From Pseudothermotoga sp. (GTDB taxonomy: Bacteria; Thermotogota; Thermotogae; Thermotogales; DSM-5069), in NCBI GenBank assembly GCA_003510135.1, contig DOKY01000037.1, forward strand, positions 62,001 through 126,000: DNA of 64,000 nt, given 5' to 3'. Shown in pieces: positions 27,950 through 35,509 of the stretch. The position numbers and the translations under genes were made by a program. The notes beneath the pieces are model-generated. The model worked only from the letters and a program-made list of their open reading frames with translations, searched no databases and was not told the origin of the DNA. Position 1 is the first letter of the stretch, and each line of letters opens with the position of its first letter.

Positions 27950-29180
27950 GCCTGTTTGGTACGACGATCTGGAACAGTTCTTGCTTTGTCCAAGAAGGTT
28001 TCAACTCGACAAAGCTACGGCCGAGCGATCGGAGGCACTTCCGGACGCCTCGGATTTGCTCAGGCTCGGTTTTTCTGTGGAAAGACCGATCCTTGAGGCG
28101 GAGATTTTCAATAAAACGTTCATTGCAGATCCAGATGTCGCAGTCTTGGAGGACAACGGTTGGAGATTGATTTTGAAGAAGGAGGCAAAGAGTTTCAAGC
28201 AAAAATACATGCTGGAGGCCGCTTACCACGCTTATATTTTCTTGCAGAGAGGTTTTCCTGTGAGCAGGGTCACCGTGAGCTCGCCGTATTTCGAAGTTGA
28301 TCTCGACTGGCGTGATGCTGTTCCAAGGTTGATTTCGCTGCTCGAAAACATCACGGCGTTCAGAGAAGAGCTGTACGATCCGAGGCCAACGTCTCTTTGC
28401 AAAACCTGTTCTCACGTGATAGAGTGTAGCGAGGCTTTGATTCAAAAGAAAGATCTGCTCGCTATTCACGGTTTGAACGAACGAACGAGGTTGAAACTGC
28501 TGAAAGAGGGCGTTGAAGACCTTGAAGATCTTCTCAACGTTCAAAAGCTGAAAGATTTTTCCAAAGACGTCTTGGAAAAATTGAAAAAGAAGGCACGAGC
28601 TCTGCTCGAACGACGTCCAATCCTTTTATCGCCGCTTCCACCATTTCCGGACGGTTTGTTTCTCGACATAGAATCTCACACTGTCGCCGGCTACGATTAT
28701 TTGTTCGGAATACTCAAGGATAACGAGTACATTGCCTTCCTGTGTGAAGAAAAAGAGCAGGAAGGAGCCATTTTCAAAAAAGTCATCGATTTCCTGCTCT
28801 CGACGGAAGGTCCCATCTATCATTACTGCGCGTACGAACCGACGCACTTCGGACAGCTTGCCCATCTTTACAATCTCGAACAGCGTTACATCCTGTTGAA
28901 GAAAAGGTTTGTCGACGTGTACCAGATTCTGTCCAAGCATGTCGCACTGCCTTTGTTCAGCTACTCATTGAAGAGCGTTGCCCGTTATTACGGTTTCAAC
29001 TGGCGTACGAAGCTCGATGGTTGGCGTGCATCCAAATACTTCCAAACATGGCTCGTAACGAGGGAGCCTTCGTTGCTCGATGCAGTCATGAAGTATAACG
29101 AAGACGACGTGCGCGCGACGTGTCTCGTTGTGGAGAAGCTGAGATCGATGCGTCTTCATGAAGAAGTTACCAACAAGTAA
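27942..29180 (+). CDS. COG2251-type RecB-family nuclease with RNase H-like domain
   Basis: A 412-residue protein with three parts. The N-terminal RecB/Cas4-like part has FLLCPRRFQLDK (about 13-24) and the cysteine group CKTCSHVIEC (about 148-157), which together could hold an Fe-S cluster. A helix-hairpin-helix-like stretch follows (LLAIHGLNERTRLKLL, about 170-185). The C-terminal DEDD exonuclease-like domain has FLDIESH (about 238), a middle block YHYCAYEPTHFG and the final YNEDDVRAT. ATG 27942 lies inside the end of hutH. Its DNA or RNA target is unknown; CRISPR linkage is absent. Confidence 0.8.
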   Translation: MNEPVWYDDLEQFLLCPRRFQLDKATAERSEALPDASDLLRLGFSVERPILEAEIFNKTFIADPDVAVLEDNGWRLILKKEAKSFKQKYMLEAAYHAYIFLQRGFPVSRVTVSSPYFEVDLDWRDAVPRLISLLENITAFREELYDPRPTSLCKTCSHVIECSEALIQKKDLLAIHGLNERTRLKLLKEGVEDLEDLLNVQKLKDFSKDVLEKLKKKARALLERRPILLSPLPPFPDGLFLDIESHTVAGYDYLFGILKDNEYIAFLCEEKEQEGAIFKKVIDFLLSTEGPIYHYCAYEPTHFGQLAHLYNLEQRYILLKKRFVDVYQILSKHVALPLFSYSLKSVARYYGFNWRTKLDGWRASKYFQTWLVTREPSLLDAVMKYNEDDVRATCLVVEKLRSMRLHEEVTNK

Positions 29181-29208
29181 TGTCACAGTAAAGTGATCCA
29201 GTTAGCAT

Positions 29209-29228
29209 TTTACTGACCAGTCGGTAAA
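29209..29228. promoter_or_regulatory. TetR-type operator upstream of the radical SAM gene
   Basis: Imperfect palindrome TTTACTGACCAGTCGGTAAA: half-sites TTTACTGAC and GTCGGTAAA are complementary except for one position around a CA centre. TGACC/GGTCA-type cores are typical of TetR-family operators. An extra half-site CAGTAAA (29186-29192) lies 17 bases upstream. The palindrome ends three bases before the GGAGG of the radical SAM ribosome site, so binding would block transcription. The TetR gene is the next gene downstream of the radical SAM gene. Confidence 0.75.
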
Positions 29229-29240
29229 GGAGGTATTCTC

Positions 29241-30689
29241 ATGCCAGTCGTTGGAGGAGTGAAAGGTTTCATATACCACCAAGCTGGAAAACTTGTTGCT
29301 TCGGTGCTTCGGAACACGGACGAAGAAGGTTTGTACAAACTGTTTTCGACACTCAGTGCGTTGACGAAAGAGCCCTCAAAGAGCGGATTGAAGAAGCTGG
29401 CGCTCATGGCGAAGGACAAACATCCAATGATCACAAGCTGGGTGAAAGTGTTCAGGCGTTCCAGTCCCAAGTGCGTTGAGAAGATCATAAACAACCTGAT
29501 CATCAACGAGTTCGCTCTTGGTGAACCAATAAGACAGCAAAAGATGCACGAGCACAAAGTTGTTCTGCCGAAACTTGGTGTGATAAGTCCCACGTACGCG
29601 TGCAATTTGAACTGCGTTGGTTGCTATGCGGGCCTTTACGGTAGAAAGTACGAACTCACGAAAGAAGAAGTCAGCAAAGTCATTCGTGAAGGGAACGAAC
29701 TTGGACTTTATTTCTGGGTCATCACGGGAGGCGAACCGTTCTATTGGCCACACTTGATGGAGATACTGGAAGAATTCAACGACAACTACTTCCTGATCTA
29801 CACGAACGGTACGCTGATAACGGAGGACATTGCGAAGAGACTGTCTGAACTTGGAAATGCAACACCCGCCATATCTGTGGAAGGTTTCGAGCTGGACACG
29901 GACTGGAGGAGAGGCAGAGGCGTGTTCAAGAGCGTGCTCGAAGCCTGGGATAGGTTGAGAAGATACGGCGTACCGTTCGGAGCATCGATAACTGCGACGA
30001 GGATGAACCACGATACGCTCATGAAAGACGAATTCTGGCAGTTCCTTGAAGAACAGCAGGTGGTCTACGCTTGGGTCTTTCAGTACATGCCGGTAGGTAT
30101 GAACGCATCTATGGATTTGGTTCCAACGCCGCAGCAGAGATACGAGAGGTTCTTCAAGACCGACCAAGTAAGGCTCGGCGGTAAGTTCGCTTTCGTTGCG
30201 GACTTCTGGAACCATGGTTTTCTGACGCATGGCTGTCTTGCTGCTGGTGCGAAGTATTTCCACGTGAACGCGAAGGGTTATGTTGAACCATGCGTGTTTC
30301 AGCAGTACGCCGTGGACAGCATAAGGGAAAAATCCCTGCTGGAGATTCTCAAATCTCCTTTCTTCGAAGCCTACAAGCGCATGGTTCCGTACTCCAACAA
30401 CCTGTTCAGACCATGCCCGATCATAGACAATCCAAAAGTGTACAGGGCGATGGTCAAGCACTTCAACGCGATTCCGCAGCACGACGGCTCGGAGCGTGTC
30501 GTCGAAGATCTCGCACCCGAGATAGACAAGCTTGCTGAGGAATGGAAAGTTTACGCAGACAAACTCTGGTACGAACATGGGTATGTGAATCGATATCCTG
30601 TGAACAGGGGTATCTACAACTATGAAACCAGGATGAAGCGTTACATGAACAAAGAAGAGGCGCTCGCTGTCGACAAAACGCTGAAATGA
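29241..30689 (+). CDS. Radical SAM protein with C-terminal SPASM-like cysteines
   Basis: A 482-residue enzyme of unknown substrate. An N-terminal helical extension of about 110 residues precedes the radical SAM barrel. The 4Fe-4S motif is CNLNCVGC (about residues 122-129), followed by WVITGGEPF (SAM-binding GGE motif). The C-terminal region has spaced cysteines (HGCLAAG, EPCVFQ and FRPCPI) that fit an auxiliary SPASM-like cluster; such proteins often modify peptides or are heme-like or tungsten/molybdenum cofactor enzymes. ATG follows AAAGGAGGT. It is preceded by a TetR operator and followed by a TetR gene, so it is inducible. Confidence 0.85.
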   Translation: MPVVGGVKGFIYHQAGKLVASVLRNTDEEGLYKLFSTLSALTKEPSKSGLKKLALMAKDKHPMITSWVKVFRRSSPKCVEKIINNLIINEFALGEPIRQQKMHEHKVVLPKLGVISPTYACNLNCVGCYAGLYGRKYELTKEEVSKVIREGNELGLYFWVITGGEPFYWPHLMEILEEFNDNYFLIYTNGTLITEDIAKRLSELGNATPAISVEGFELDTDWRRGRGVFKSVLEAWDRLRRYGVPFGASITATRMNHDTLMKDEFWQFLEEQQVVYAWVFQYMPVGMNASMDLVPTPQQRYERFFKTDQVRLGGKFAFVADFWNHGFLTHGCLAAGAKYFHVNAKGYVEPCVFQQYAVDSIREKSLLEILKSPFFEAYKRMVPYSNNLFRPCPIIDNPKVYRAMVKHFNAIPQHDGSERVVEDLAPEIDKLAEEWKVYADKLWYEHGYVNRYPVNRGIYNYETRMKRYMNKEEALAVDKTLK

Positions 30690-30707
30690 AAGCGGGGAGT
30701 GGATGAA

Positions 30708-31277
30708 TTGTCCAACGCCAGGGAGAGAATTTTGGAGGCGGCAAAGGCCGCCTTTTCTGAAAGAGGTTTCGATGGTGTCAGCATGGAGGAAATCGCACAG
30801 CGTGCCGGAGTGCGAAAACCTCTCATCTACTACTATTTCCCAAGCAAAGAGGTGCTCTTCGAGGAAGTTTGGAACAGGGCGTTGGAAGAACTCGAGAATC
30901 ACATTTTCAAAGAAGTTGAAAACGAGAATTACTACGTCAGGAAAATCAAGAGGTTCCTAAGAGCCTACATAGACTTCGTCACGAGCAGGAAAGTTTTGTC
31001 AAAGGTGATAGAGAAAGAACGCGCGAGCGTCCTGGATGGATCTGGAGAAGGAGACGTTTGGAAAAGGCTCAAGAGACGTTACGACGACTTTTTGAACAGA
31101 GTGGCACAACTCATAGAGGAGGGAAAGAAAAACGAACTGGTCAACCCGGAGATAGACTCACAAACCGCGGCAAAACTGATAACGGAAGCTCTCGCGGCGT
31201 CCACCACGTCTGGCTCTGTTCTAAAGTCGATCGAGTCCTTCATCCTGTCTGGATTGATGGGAAGAACGGGGTCCTGA
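30708..31277 (+). CDS. TetR-family transcriptional regulator
   Basis: A 189-residue repressor. The N-terminal helix-turn-helix (about 8-50) has ILEAAKAAFSERGFDGVSM and IAQRAGVRKPLIYYYFPSKE, a textbook TetR signature. The C-terminal helical ligand domain is diverse and gives no hint of the ligand. TTG at 30708 is preferred because GGGGAGTGG stands about five bases before it; GTG 30699 would touch the ribosome site. It follows the radical SAM gene by about 18 bases, and the palindrome at 29209-29228 is its likely operator, giving autoregulation. Confidence 0.9.
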   Translation: MSNARERILEAAKAAFSERGFDGVSMEEIAQRAGVRKPLIYYYFPSKEVLFEEVWNRALEELENHIFKEVENENYYVRKIKRFLRAYIDFVTSRKVLSKVIEKERASVLDGSGEGDVWKRLKRRYDDFLNRVAQLIEEGKKNELVNPEIDSQTAAKLITEALAASTTSGSVLKSIESFILSGLMGRTGS

Positions 31278-31295
31278 AAGATGTAATGGAACCTC

Positions 31296-31324
31296 TTGAT
31301 TTTTGTTAGAGTGCATGGTAGGAT
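31296..31324 (+). promoter_or_regulatory. Promoter of tRNA-Arg / tRNA-Lys (and perhaps infC)
   Basis: TTGATT (31296-31301), a 17-base spacer and TAGGAT (31319-31324). It starts RNA near 31331, eight bases before tRNA-Arg. No terminator separates the two tRNAs from the infC leader, so the same transcript may enter the attenuator. Confidence 0.6.
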
Positions 31325-31338
31325 ATTTAAAGGCATAA

Positions 31339-31413
31339 GCCCCTGTAGTTCAATGGATAGAACGGCGGATTCCTAATCCGCAAATGGAGGTTCGATTCCT
31401 CCCAGGGGCACCA
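31339..31413 (+). tRNA. tRNA-Arg (anticodon CCT)
   Basis: A 75-base cloverleaf. Acceptor GCCCCTG pairs with CAGGGGC; the anticodon stem GCGGA/TCCGC holds the loop TTCCTAA with anticodon CCT; the T arm is GGAGG-TTCGATT-CCTCC; encoded ACCA end. It reads AGG codons. Confidence 0.96.
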
Positions 31414-31419
31414 TAGCGT

Positions 31420-31495
31420 GGGCCGTTAGCTCAGCAGGTAGAGCACCTGACTCTTAATCAGGGGGTCGCAGGTTCGAATCCTGCACGGCCCACCA
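31420..31495 (+). tRNA. tRNA-Lys (anticodon CTT)
   Basis: A 76-base cloverleaf beginning six bases after tRNA-Arg. Acceptor GGGCCGT pairs with ACGGCCC; the anticodon stem CCTGA/TCAGG encloses CTCTTAA with anticodon CTT; the T arm is GCAGG-TTCGAAT-CCTGC; encoded ACCA end. Confidence 0.96.
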
Positions 31496-31499
31496 GATG

Positions 31500-31606
31500 A
31501 AAGTGGAAGCCTTGCTTCCCACCCCGAGACCAGGTCGAAGGGGTTGAGATGGTTCCTGAAGGAAATCAGGGAGGCGGGCTTGGCCCGCCTTTTTTCTTAA
31601 GGAGGT
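31500..31606 (+). promoter_or_regulatory. infC-rpmI-rplT leader, probable L20-type attenuator
   Basis: The leader between tRNA-Lys and infC can fold into several stems: GTGGAAGC with GCTTCCCAC (31505-31524), CCCC...GGGG around GAC-CAG-GTC with GA/GAA inner loop (about 31524-31545), CCTGA with TCAGG (about 31556-31571), then a terminator whose tail abuts the AAGGAGGT ribosome site. In Bacillus and others the same operon is regulated by ribosomal protein L20 through such a leader. The role here is inferred from position and structure. Confidence 0.6.
31572..31596 (+). terminator. Attenuator terminator in the infC leader
   Basis: Perfect eight-base stem AGGCGGGC (31572-31579) and GCCCGCCT (31583-31590) with loop TTG and a TTTTT run. 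The ribosome site of infC begins three bases after the T run, so this hairpin sits inside the 5' leader rather than between operons. Confidence 0.8.
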
Positions 31607-31613
31607 AGAGAAT

Positions 31614-32132
31614 ATCGAGAAAGAGCAAATCTTTTTGAAGAACGAGCAAATAAGACTACCCAAGGTCAGGGTGGTAGGTCAAGACGGCAAACAGATAGGT
31701 GTCATGCCTACGTACAAAGCTATAGAGCTTGCAAGAAAAGAGGGACTGGATCTGGTTTTGGTCTCACCGAACAGTGATCCACCAGTTGCGAAGATCATGG
31801 ATTTCGGCAAGTACATGTACCAGCTTGCCAAGAAACAGAGAGAAGCAAAGAAAAAACAGAGGGTTCAAGAGATCAAGCAGATGAAGTTCAGAGTCAAGAT
31901 CGACGAGCACGATTATCAAACTAAGGTCAGGCACATCAGGCGCTTCCTTGAAGAGGGTAACAAGGTCAAGGTGACTGTCATGTTCAGAGGTAGGGAAATC
32001 ACCTTTGCGGAGAAGGGTGAAGAGATACTCAAAAGGATCGCTCAGGATGTCAGCGACATAGCTGTGGTCGAGGTCGAGCCGAAACTCGAAGGTAGGGACA
32101 TGTGGATGCAGATCAAACCGAAGGAAGACTGA
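31614..32132 (+). CDS. infC: Translation initiation factor IF-3 with an ATC start
   Basis: Prevents subunit joining and checks the start codon. The 172-residue protein has the N domain (NEQIRLPKVRVVGQDGKQIG, TYKAIELARKEGLDLVLVSP) and the C domain (VQEIKQMKFRVKIDEHDYQ, VTVMFRGREITF). ATC at 31614 lies seven bases after a perfect AAGGAGGT. No ATG, GTG or TTG is suitably placed: the first, TTG 31635, is 28 bases from the site. Rare ATT/ATC/ATA starts in infC are an established autoregulation device, because IF-3 itself rejects such codons. First gene of infC-rpmI-rplT. Confidence 0.93.
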   Translation: MEKEQIFLKNEQIRLPKVRVVGQDGKQIGVMPTYKAIELARKEGLDLVLVSPNSDPPVAKIMDFGKYMYQLAKKQREAKKKQRVQEIKQMKFRVKIDEHDYQTKVRHIRRFLEEGNKVKVTVMFRGREITFAEKGEEILKRIAQDVSDIAVVEVEPKLEGRDMWMQIKPKED

Positions 32133-32145
32133 GGAGGTTTGAAAT

Positions 32146-32346
32146 ATGGCCAAGAACAAGATGAAGACGAGCAAGACGGCTGCAAAAAGGTTTCGAGTGA
32201 CCAAGAACGGCAAAATCCTTTTCAACCATGCAAGAACCAGACACACCACCGGAAAGAGAAGAAGATCTGCTCTGCGCGAACTGAGGAAAAAGGACGTTCT
32301 GGATAAAGGCGACGCGAAGAGAATCAAACGACTTCTCGGAGTTTGA
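32146..32346 (+). CDS. rpmI: 50S ribosomal protein L35
   Basis: A basic protein of 66 residues beginning MAKNKMKTSKTAAKRFRVT with the later HTTGKRRR and LGV end, as in L35. ATG follows GAGGAGG. It is the middle gene of the conserved infC-rpmI-rplT operon. Confidence 0.97.
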   Translation: MAKNKMKTSKTAAKRFRVTKNGKILFNHARTRHTTGKRRRSALRELRKKDVLDKGDAKRIKRLLGV

Positions 32347-32361
32347 GAAAGGAGGTAAACC

Positions 32362-32727
32362 ATGAGAATCAAAAGATCGGTCCATGCGAAAAAGAAAAGA
32401 AAAAAGATTCTAAAGGCCGTTAGAGGGTTCAGAGGTGCAATCAGCAGGAGATACAAGCTTGCGAAGCAGCACTACATCAGGGCCAAATGGTATTCATTCG
32501 TTGGCCGGAAGATAAAGAAAAGAGATTTCAGAAAGATTTGGATCACAAGGATAAACATCGCCGCAAGAAAGCACGGCCTGAAATACAGCGAACTGATCCA
32601 CGGTCTCAGGCTTGCAAACGTGAGCATCAACAGAAAAATGCTGTCCGAACTGGCTGTCAACGATCCCAGTGCGTTCGCATCTTACGTTGAACTCGCGAAG
32701 GAGCACTTGAAGAAGGTAACGGCTTGA
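32362..32727 (+). CDS. rplT: 50S ribosomal protein L20
   Basis: A 121-residue protein with family signatures KKRKKILKAVRGFRGAI and RDFRKIWITRINIAARKHGL (positions about 10-80), and LANVSINRKMLSELAV. It organises 23S rRNA early in assembly and, in several bacteria, represses its own operon through the leader. ATG follows AAAGGAGGT. Last gene of the operon; no terminator is evident before the hydrogenase gene. Confidence 0.97.
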   Translation: MRIKRSVHAKKKRKKILKAVRGFRGAISRRYKLAKQHYIRAKWYSFVGRKIKKRDFRKIWITRINIAARKHGLKYSELIHGLRLANVSINRKMLSELAVNDPSAFASYVELAKEHLKKVTA

Positions 32728-32786
32728 ACCCTTTGTGATAAAATGAACTTGGAGAAGGTCAACGTCACGGAAGGGGAGGGTTAAAG

Positions 32787-34532
32787 GTGGCCGGTGTGAA
32801 AGTCGAGATCAACGGAAGAATGTACGAAGTGCCTGCCGATGTAACTGTTCTTGAAGCGTGCAACCAGGCTGGCATATACGTGCCCACCCTGTGCAACCAT
32901 CCACGACTCGAGCCAACGGGAGCCTGCCGGGTCTGTGTGATCGAGGTTGAAGGCGCGAAGAACCTTCAGCCAGCCTGTGTGACGAAGGTTCAAGATGGGA
33001 TGAAGATCAGAACGAACAGCTCACGTGTCACGAACGCGGTAAAGTTCAACCTCGCTTTGTTGCTGTCTCGCCATCCGAAGGATTGCATGACCTGTGATGT
33101 GAACGGAAGATGCGAATTTCAGGACTTGATCTATCTGTACGACGTTCAGGATATTTTCCCAAGCGAGGTCAGAGCCATCGAGCCAGATGCCAGTTCACCA
33201 GCTGTAGTGAGGGACTTGGAAAAATGTGTCGTCTGTGGCAGGTGTGTGAGGGCCTGTTCGGAGCTTCAAGGCATGGACATTTATTCCATGGTCGATAGAG
33301 GTTACGAGACTTTGCCTCAGACAGCATTTGAAATGCCGCTCTACGAAACAGACTGTATAGGCTGTGGCCAGTGTTCTGCTTTCTGCCCCACGGGAGCGAT
33401 CACAGAGAACGTGAACATAAGAAGAGTTCTCGAGGAGATCGAAAAGCACGACAAGGTGCTCATTGTACAAACTGCTCCTGCGACGCGTGTGGCACTGGGT
33501 GAAGAATTCGGCATGGAAGTGGGTAGCATCTCCACCGGAAAGATGGTTGCCGCACTGAGACGGCTCGGGTTCGACTACGTGTTCGATACGAACTTCGCAG
33601 CGGACCTGACCATCATGGAAGAAGGATCGGAGTTTTTGGAGAGATTGAAAAAAGGCGGTCCGTTCCCGATGTTCACCTCCTGCTGTCCGGCGTGGATCAA
33701 TCTGGCGGAGAAGCTGTATCCACAGTTTTTGAAAAACCTTTCGAGTGCCAAATCTCCTCACCAGATGATGGGAGCCGTGTTGAAATCTTATTTTGCGAAG
33801 AAAATAAACGTTCCTCCCGAAAAAATGTTCGTCGTTTCCATAATGCCCTGCACCGCCAAGAAAGACGACATCACCAGGCCCCAGCACATGGTCAACGGCG
33901 TACCTGCAGTGGACGTCGTTCTGACAACGCGTGAGCTTGGCAGATTGATAAAGATGAGGAAGATTCCTTATGCGTCCCTGCCGGAAGAGAACTACGACGA
34001 TCCGCTCGGTGAATCCACCGGTGCGGCGGCCATATTTGGTGTCACGGGTGGCGTTATGGAAGCGGCTCTGAGGACCGCGTACGAGCTCGGACTCGGCAAG
34101 CCACTGCCAAAGGTTGAGTTCACGAACGTACGTGGCCTCGACGGCATAAAGGAAGCCACGATAGATTTCGATGGAAAACAACTCAAGGTTGCGGTTGCAC
34201 ACGGCAGTGCGAACGTCAGAAAGTTGCTCGACAAGATAACAAAAGGTGAAGTTTACTACGACTTCGTTGAGATCATGGCCTGTCCGGGTGGCTGCATCGG
34301 CGGAGGAGGACAGCCCAAGAGTTTGGACAAAGACGTTCTGGTCAAACGTATGGAGGCCATCTACACAATCGATGAAAGAAGCGTGCTCAGAAAATCTCAC
34401 GAGAACCCATCGATAAAGAAGCTCTACGAGGAGTTCTTCGAGCATCCGCTCAGCCACGTGTCGCACGAATTGCTCCACACAACCTACGTGGACAGATCGA
34501 AGAAGAAGGTCGCGCAGGCTGTTAAAGTGTAA
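32787..34532 (+). CDS. hydA: [FeFe]-hydrogenase, catalytic subunit
   Basis: Produces or oxidises H2. The 581-residue protein has an N-terminal plant-type 2Fe-2S domain (Cys36, 47, 50, 64), the His/Cys 4Fe-4S motif HPKDCMTCDVNGRC (about 93-106), two 4Fe-4S ferredoxin motifs (CVVCGRCVRAC and CIGCGQCSAFC, about 147-202) and the H-cluster domain with L1 TSCCPAW, L2 MPCTAKKDD and L3 ACPGGCIGGGGQP. L2 has Asp where many enzymes have Glu. The length fits a clostridial-type HydA without the C-terminal extra domain of the trimeric T. maritima alpha subunit. No hydB/hydC or maturation genes are in the window. GTG follows GGGGAGGG. Confidence 0.95.
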   Translation: MAGVKVEINGRMYEVPADVTVLEACNQAGIYVPTLCNHPRLEPTGACRVCVIEVEGAKNLQPACVTKVQDGMKIRTNSSRVTNAVKFNLALLLSRHPKDCMTCDVNGRCEFQDLIYLYDVQDIFPSEVRAIEPDASSPAVVRDLEKCVVCGRCVRACSELQGMDIYSMVDRGYETLPQTAFEMPLYETDCIGCGQCSAFCPTGAITENVNIRRVLEEIEKHDKVLIVQTAPATRVALGEEFGMEVGSISTGKMVAALRRLGFDYVFDTNFAADLTIMEEGSEFLERLKKGGPFPMFTSCCPAWINLAEKLYPQFLKNLSSAKSPHQMMGAVLKSYFAKKINVPPEKMFVVSIMPCTAKKDDITRPQHMVNGVPAVDVVLTTRELGRLIKMRKIPYASLPEENYDDPLGESTGAAAIFGVTGGVMEAALRTAYELGLGKPLPKVEFTNVRGLDGIKEATIDFDGKQLKVAVAHGSANVRKLLDKITKGEVYYDFVEIMACPGGCIGGGGQPKSLDKDVLVKRMEAIYTIDERSVLRKSHENPSIKKLYEEFFEHPLSHVSHELLHTTYVDRSKKKVAQAVKV

Positions 34533-34548
34533 ATTGAGAGAACAACCG

Positions 34549-34580
34549 AAGAGGCGAGGCTTGTTCCTCGCCTCTTTTTA
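34549..34580 (+). terminator. Intrinsic terminator after hydA
   Basis: Stem AAGAGGCGAGG (34549-34559), loop CTTGTT and CCTCGCCTCTT (34566-34576) followed by TTTT. It ends hydA transcripts, yet the next gene starts only 14 bases after it, with its ribosome site directly behind the T run. Confidence 0.85.
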
Positions 34581-34594
34581 AGGAAGGTGGAAAC

Positions 34595-35509
34595 ATGAGA
34601 AAATTACTCATGCTGCTGTTTTTGCTTGTGATCAGTTTCGGCTTTGCGATCAACGTTCTCATACCCGTTGGTCCAACCGTGGTGGCCTTTGTGGGCTTGA
34701 TGGAGAAAAAAGTGAGTAGTGAGGTGGAGCTCAAGATCGATTTCTGGCGAACACTCGATCAGGTGAGCGCGCAGGTCGCGGCGAAAAACGTTGATCTGAT
34801 CGTTCTACCGGTTTCCATAGGTGCATCTCTATACAGCAAGGGGATTGACCTGAGACTCGCTGGAGTGATCCTTTGGAAAGCTTTTTACGTCGTGACGAAG
34901 GATTTCGATCTAATCGATCTGAAGGATTTATCGAATCAGGAAATTTACACGCCCCAGGGTAAAGGGCAAACCGGTGATGTGCTGATCAGGTACTCACTTG
35001 AACAGGTGGGGTTAAAGCCGGACGTCGATGTGAAGATCAGATATGCCACGCCTCAGGAGATAGTGTCACTGATGAGTGCCGGGAAGGTTAAGGTCGCCGT
35101 ACTTCCCGAACCATTCGTGACGCTCGCACTGAAACAAGCGCAGGCATGCATCGAATACGACCTGCAAGAGCTCTGGTCGCACTACACACAACTTCCTGCG
35201 CGAGTTCCAATAACGGGTCTGTTTGTTGCAAAAAACCTGGACGAGGCTACCCTACGCAAGGCTATGAACGCAATAGAGAATTCACTCAAGTATGCGATGG
35301 AGAACAGGCATGAAGCTGCGTCGCTTTCCGTTCCACACCTCGGTGGCATGCCGGCGGAAATCATTGAAGAATCTCTCACTCGAACGCTGTACGAGTACAA
35401 ACGTGCGAGCGAGGTGGCGTCCGAGGTGATTCGCTATTTGAAGATCACACAGCAGGTCGATCCGACCGCGATGCCTTCGATACCAGATGAAAAATTCTTC
35501 GCGTTTTGA
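34595..35509 (+). CDS. ABC transporter substrate-binding protein, NMT1/SsuA-like
   Basis: A 304-residue secreted protein with signal peptide (about residues 1-18) and a periplasmic binding fold of the NMT1/THI5-SsuA type: VLIPVGPTVVAFVGL near the start, DLIVLPVSIGASLYSKG, then LPEPFVTLAL and IRYLKIT at the end. This family binds sulfonates, nitrate, thiamine precursors or similar small compounds; the sequence does not tell which. A matched permease and ATPase follow. It begins just after the hydA terminator and has AAGGAAGGTGG as ribosome site. Confidence 0.85.
   Translation: MRKLLMLLFLLVISFGFAINVLIPVGPTVVAFVGLMEKKVSSEVELKIDFWRTLDQVSAQVAAKNVDLIVLPVSIGASLYSKGIDLRLAGVILWKAFYVVTKDFDLIDLKDLSNQEIYTPQGKGQTGDVLIRYSLEQVGLKPDVDVKIRYATPQEIVSLMSAGKVKVAVLPEPFVTLALKQAQACIEYDLQELWSHYTQLPARVPITGLFVAKNLDEATLRKAMNAIENSLKYAMENRHEAASLSVPHLGGMPAEIIEESLTRTLYEYKRASEVASEVIRYLKITQQVDPTAMPSIPDEKFFAF

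Noticed and set aside
27942..29180. The COG2251-type nuclease as a Cas4 or CRISPR component
   Set aside because: No repeats, spacers or cas genes are near; the C-terminal RNase H-like domain is unlike Cas4.
29376..30902. A 508-codon open frame on the minus strand opposite the radical SAM gene
   Set aside because: It has no family features or ribosome site, and its composition follows from the codon pattern of the real gene on the plus strand. The radical SAM protein has clear motifs, so the antisense frame is treated as a shadow.
31635..31637. TTG as the start of infC
   Set aside because: It lies 28 bases from the AAGGAGGT site; ATC 31614 is at proper distance and in frame with conserved sequence.
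33195..34478. A 427-codon minus-strand frame opposite hydA
   Set aside because: It is the complement of the hydrogenase codons; no motif or start signal was seen.
32787..34532. The iron-sulfur protein as NuoG-like complex I subunit
   Set aside because: The L1, L2 and L3 H-cluster motifs are all present, which identifies an [FeFe]-hydrogenase.
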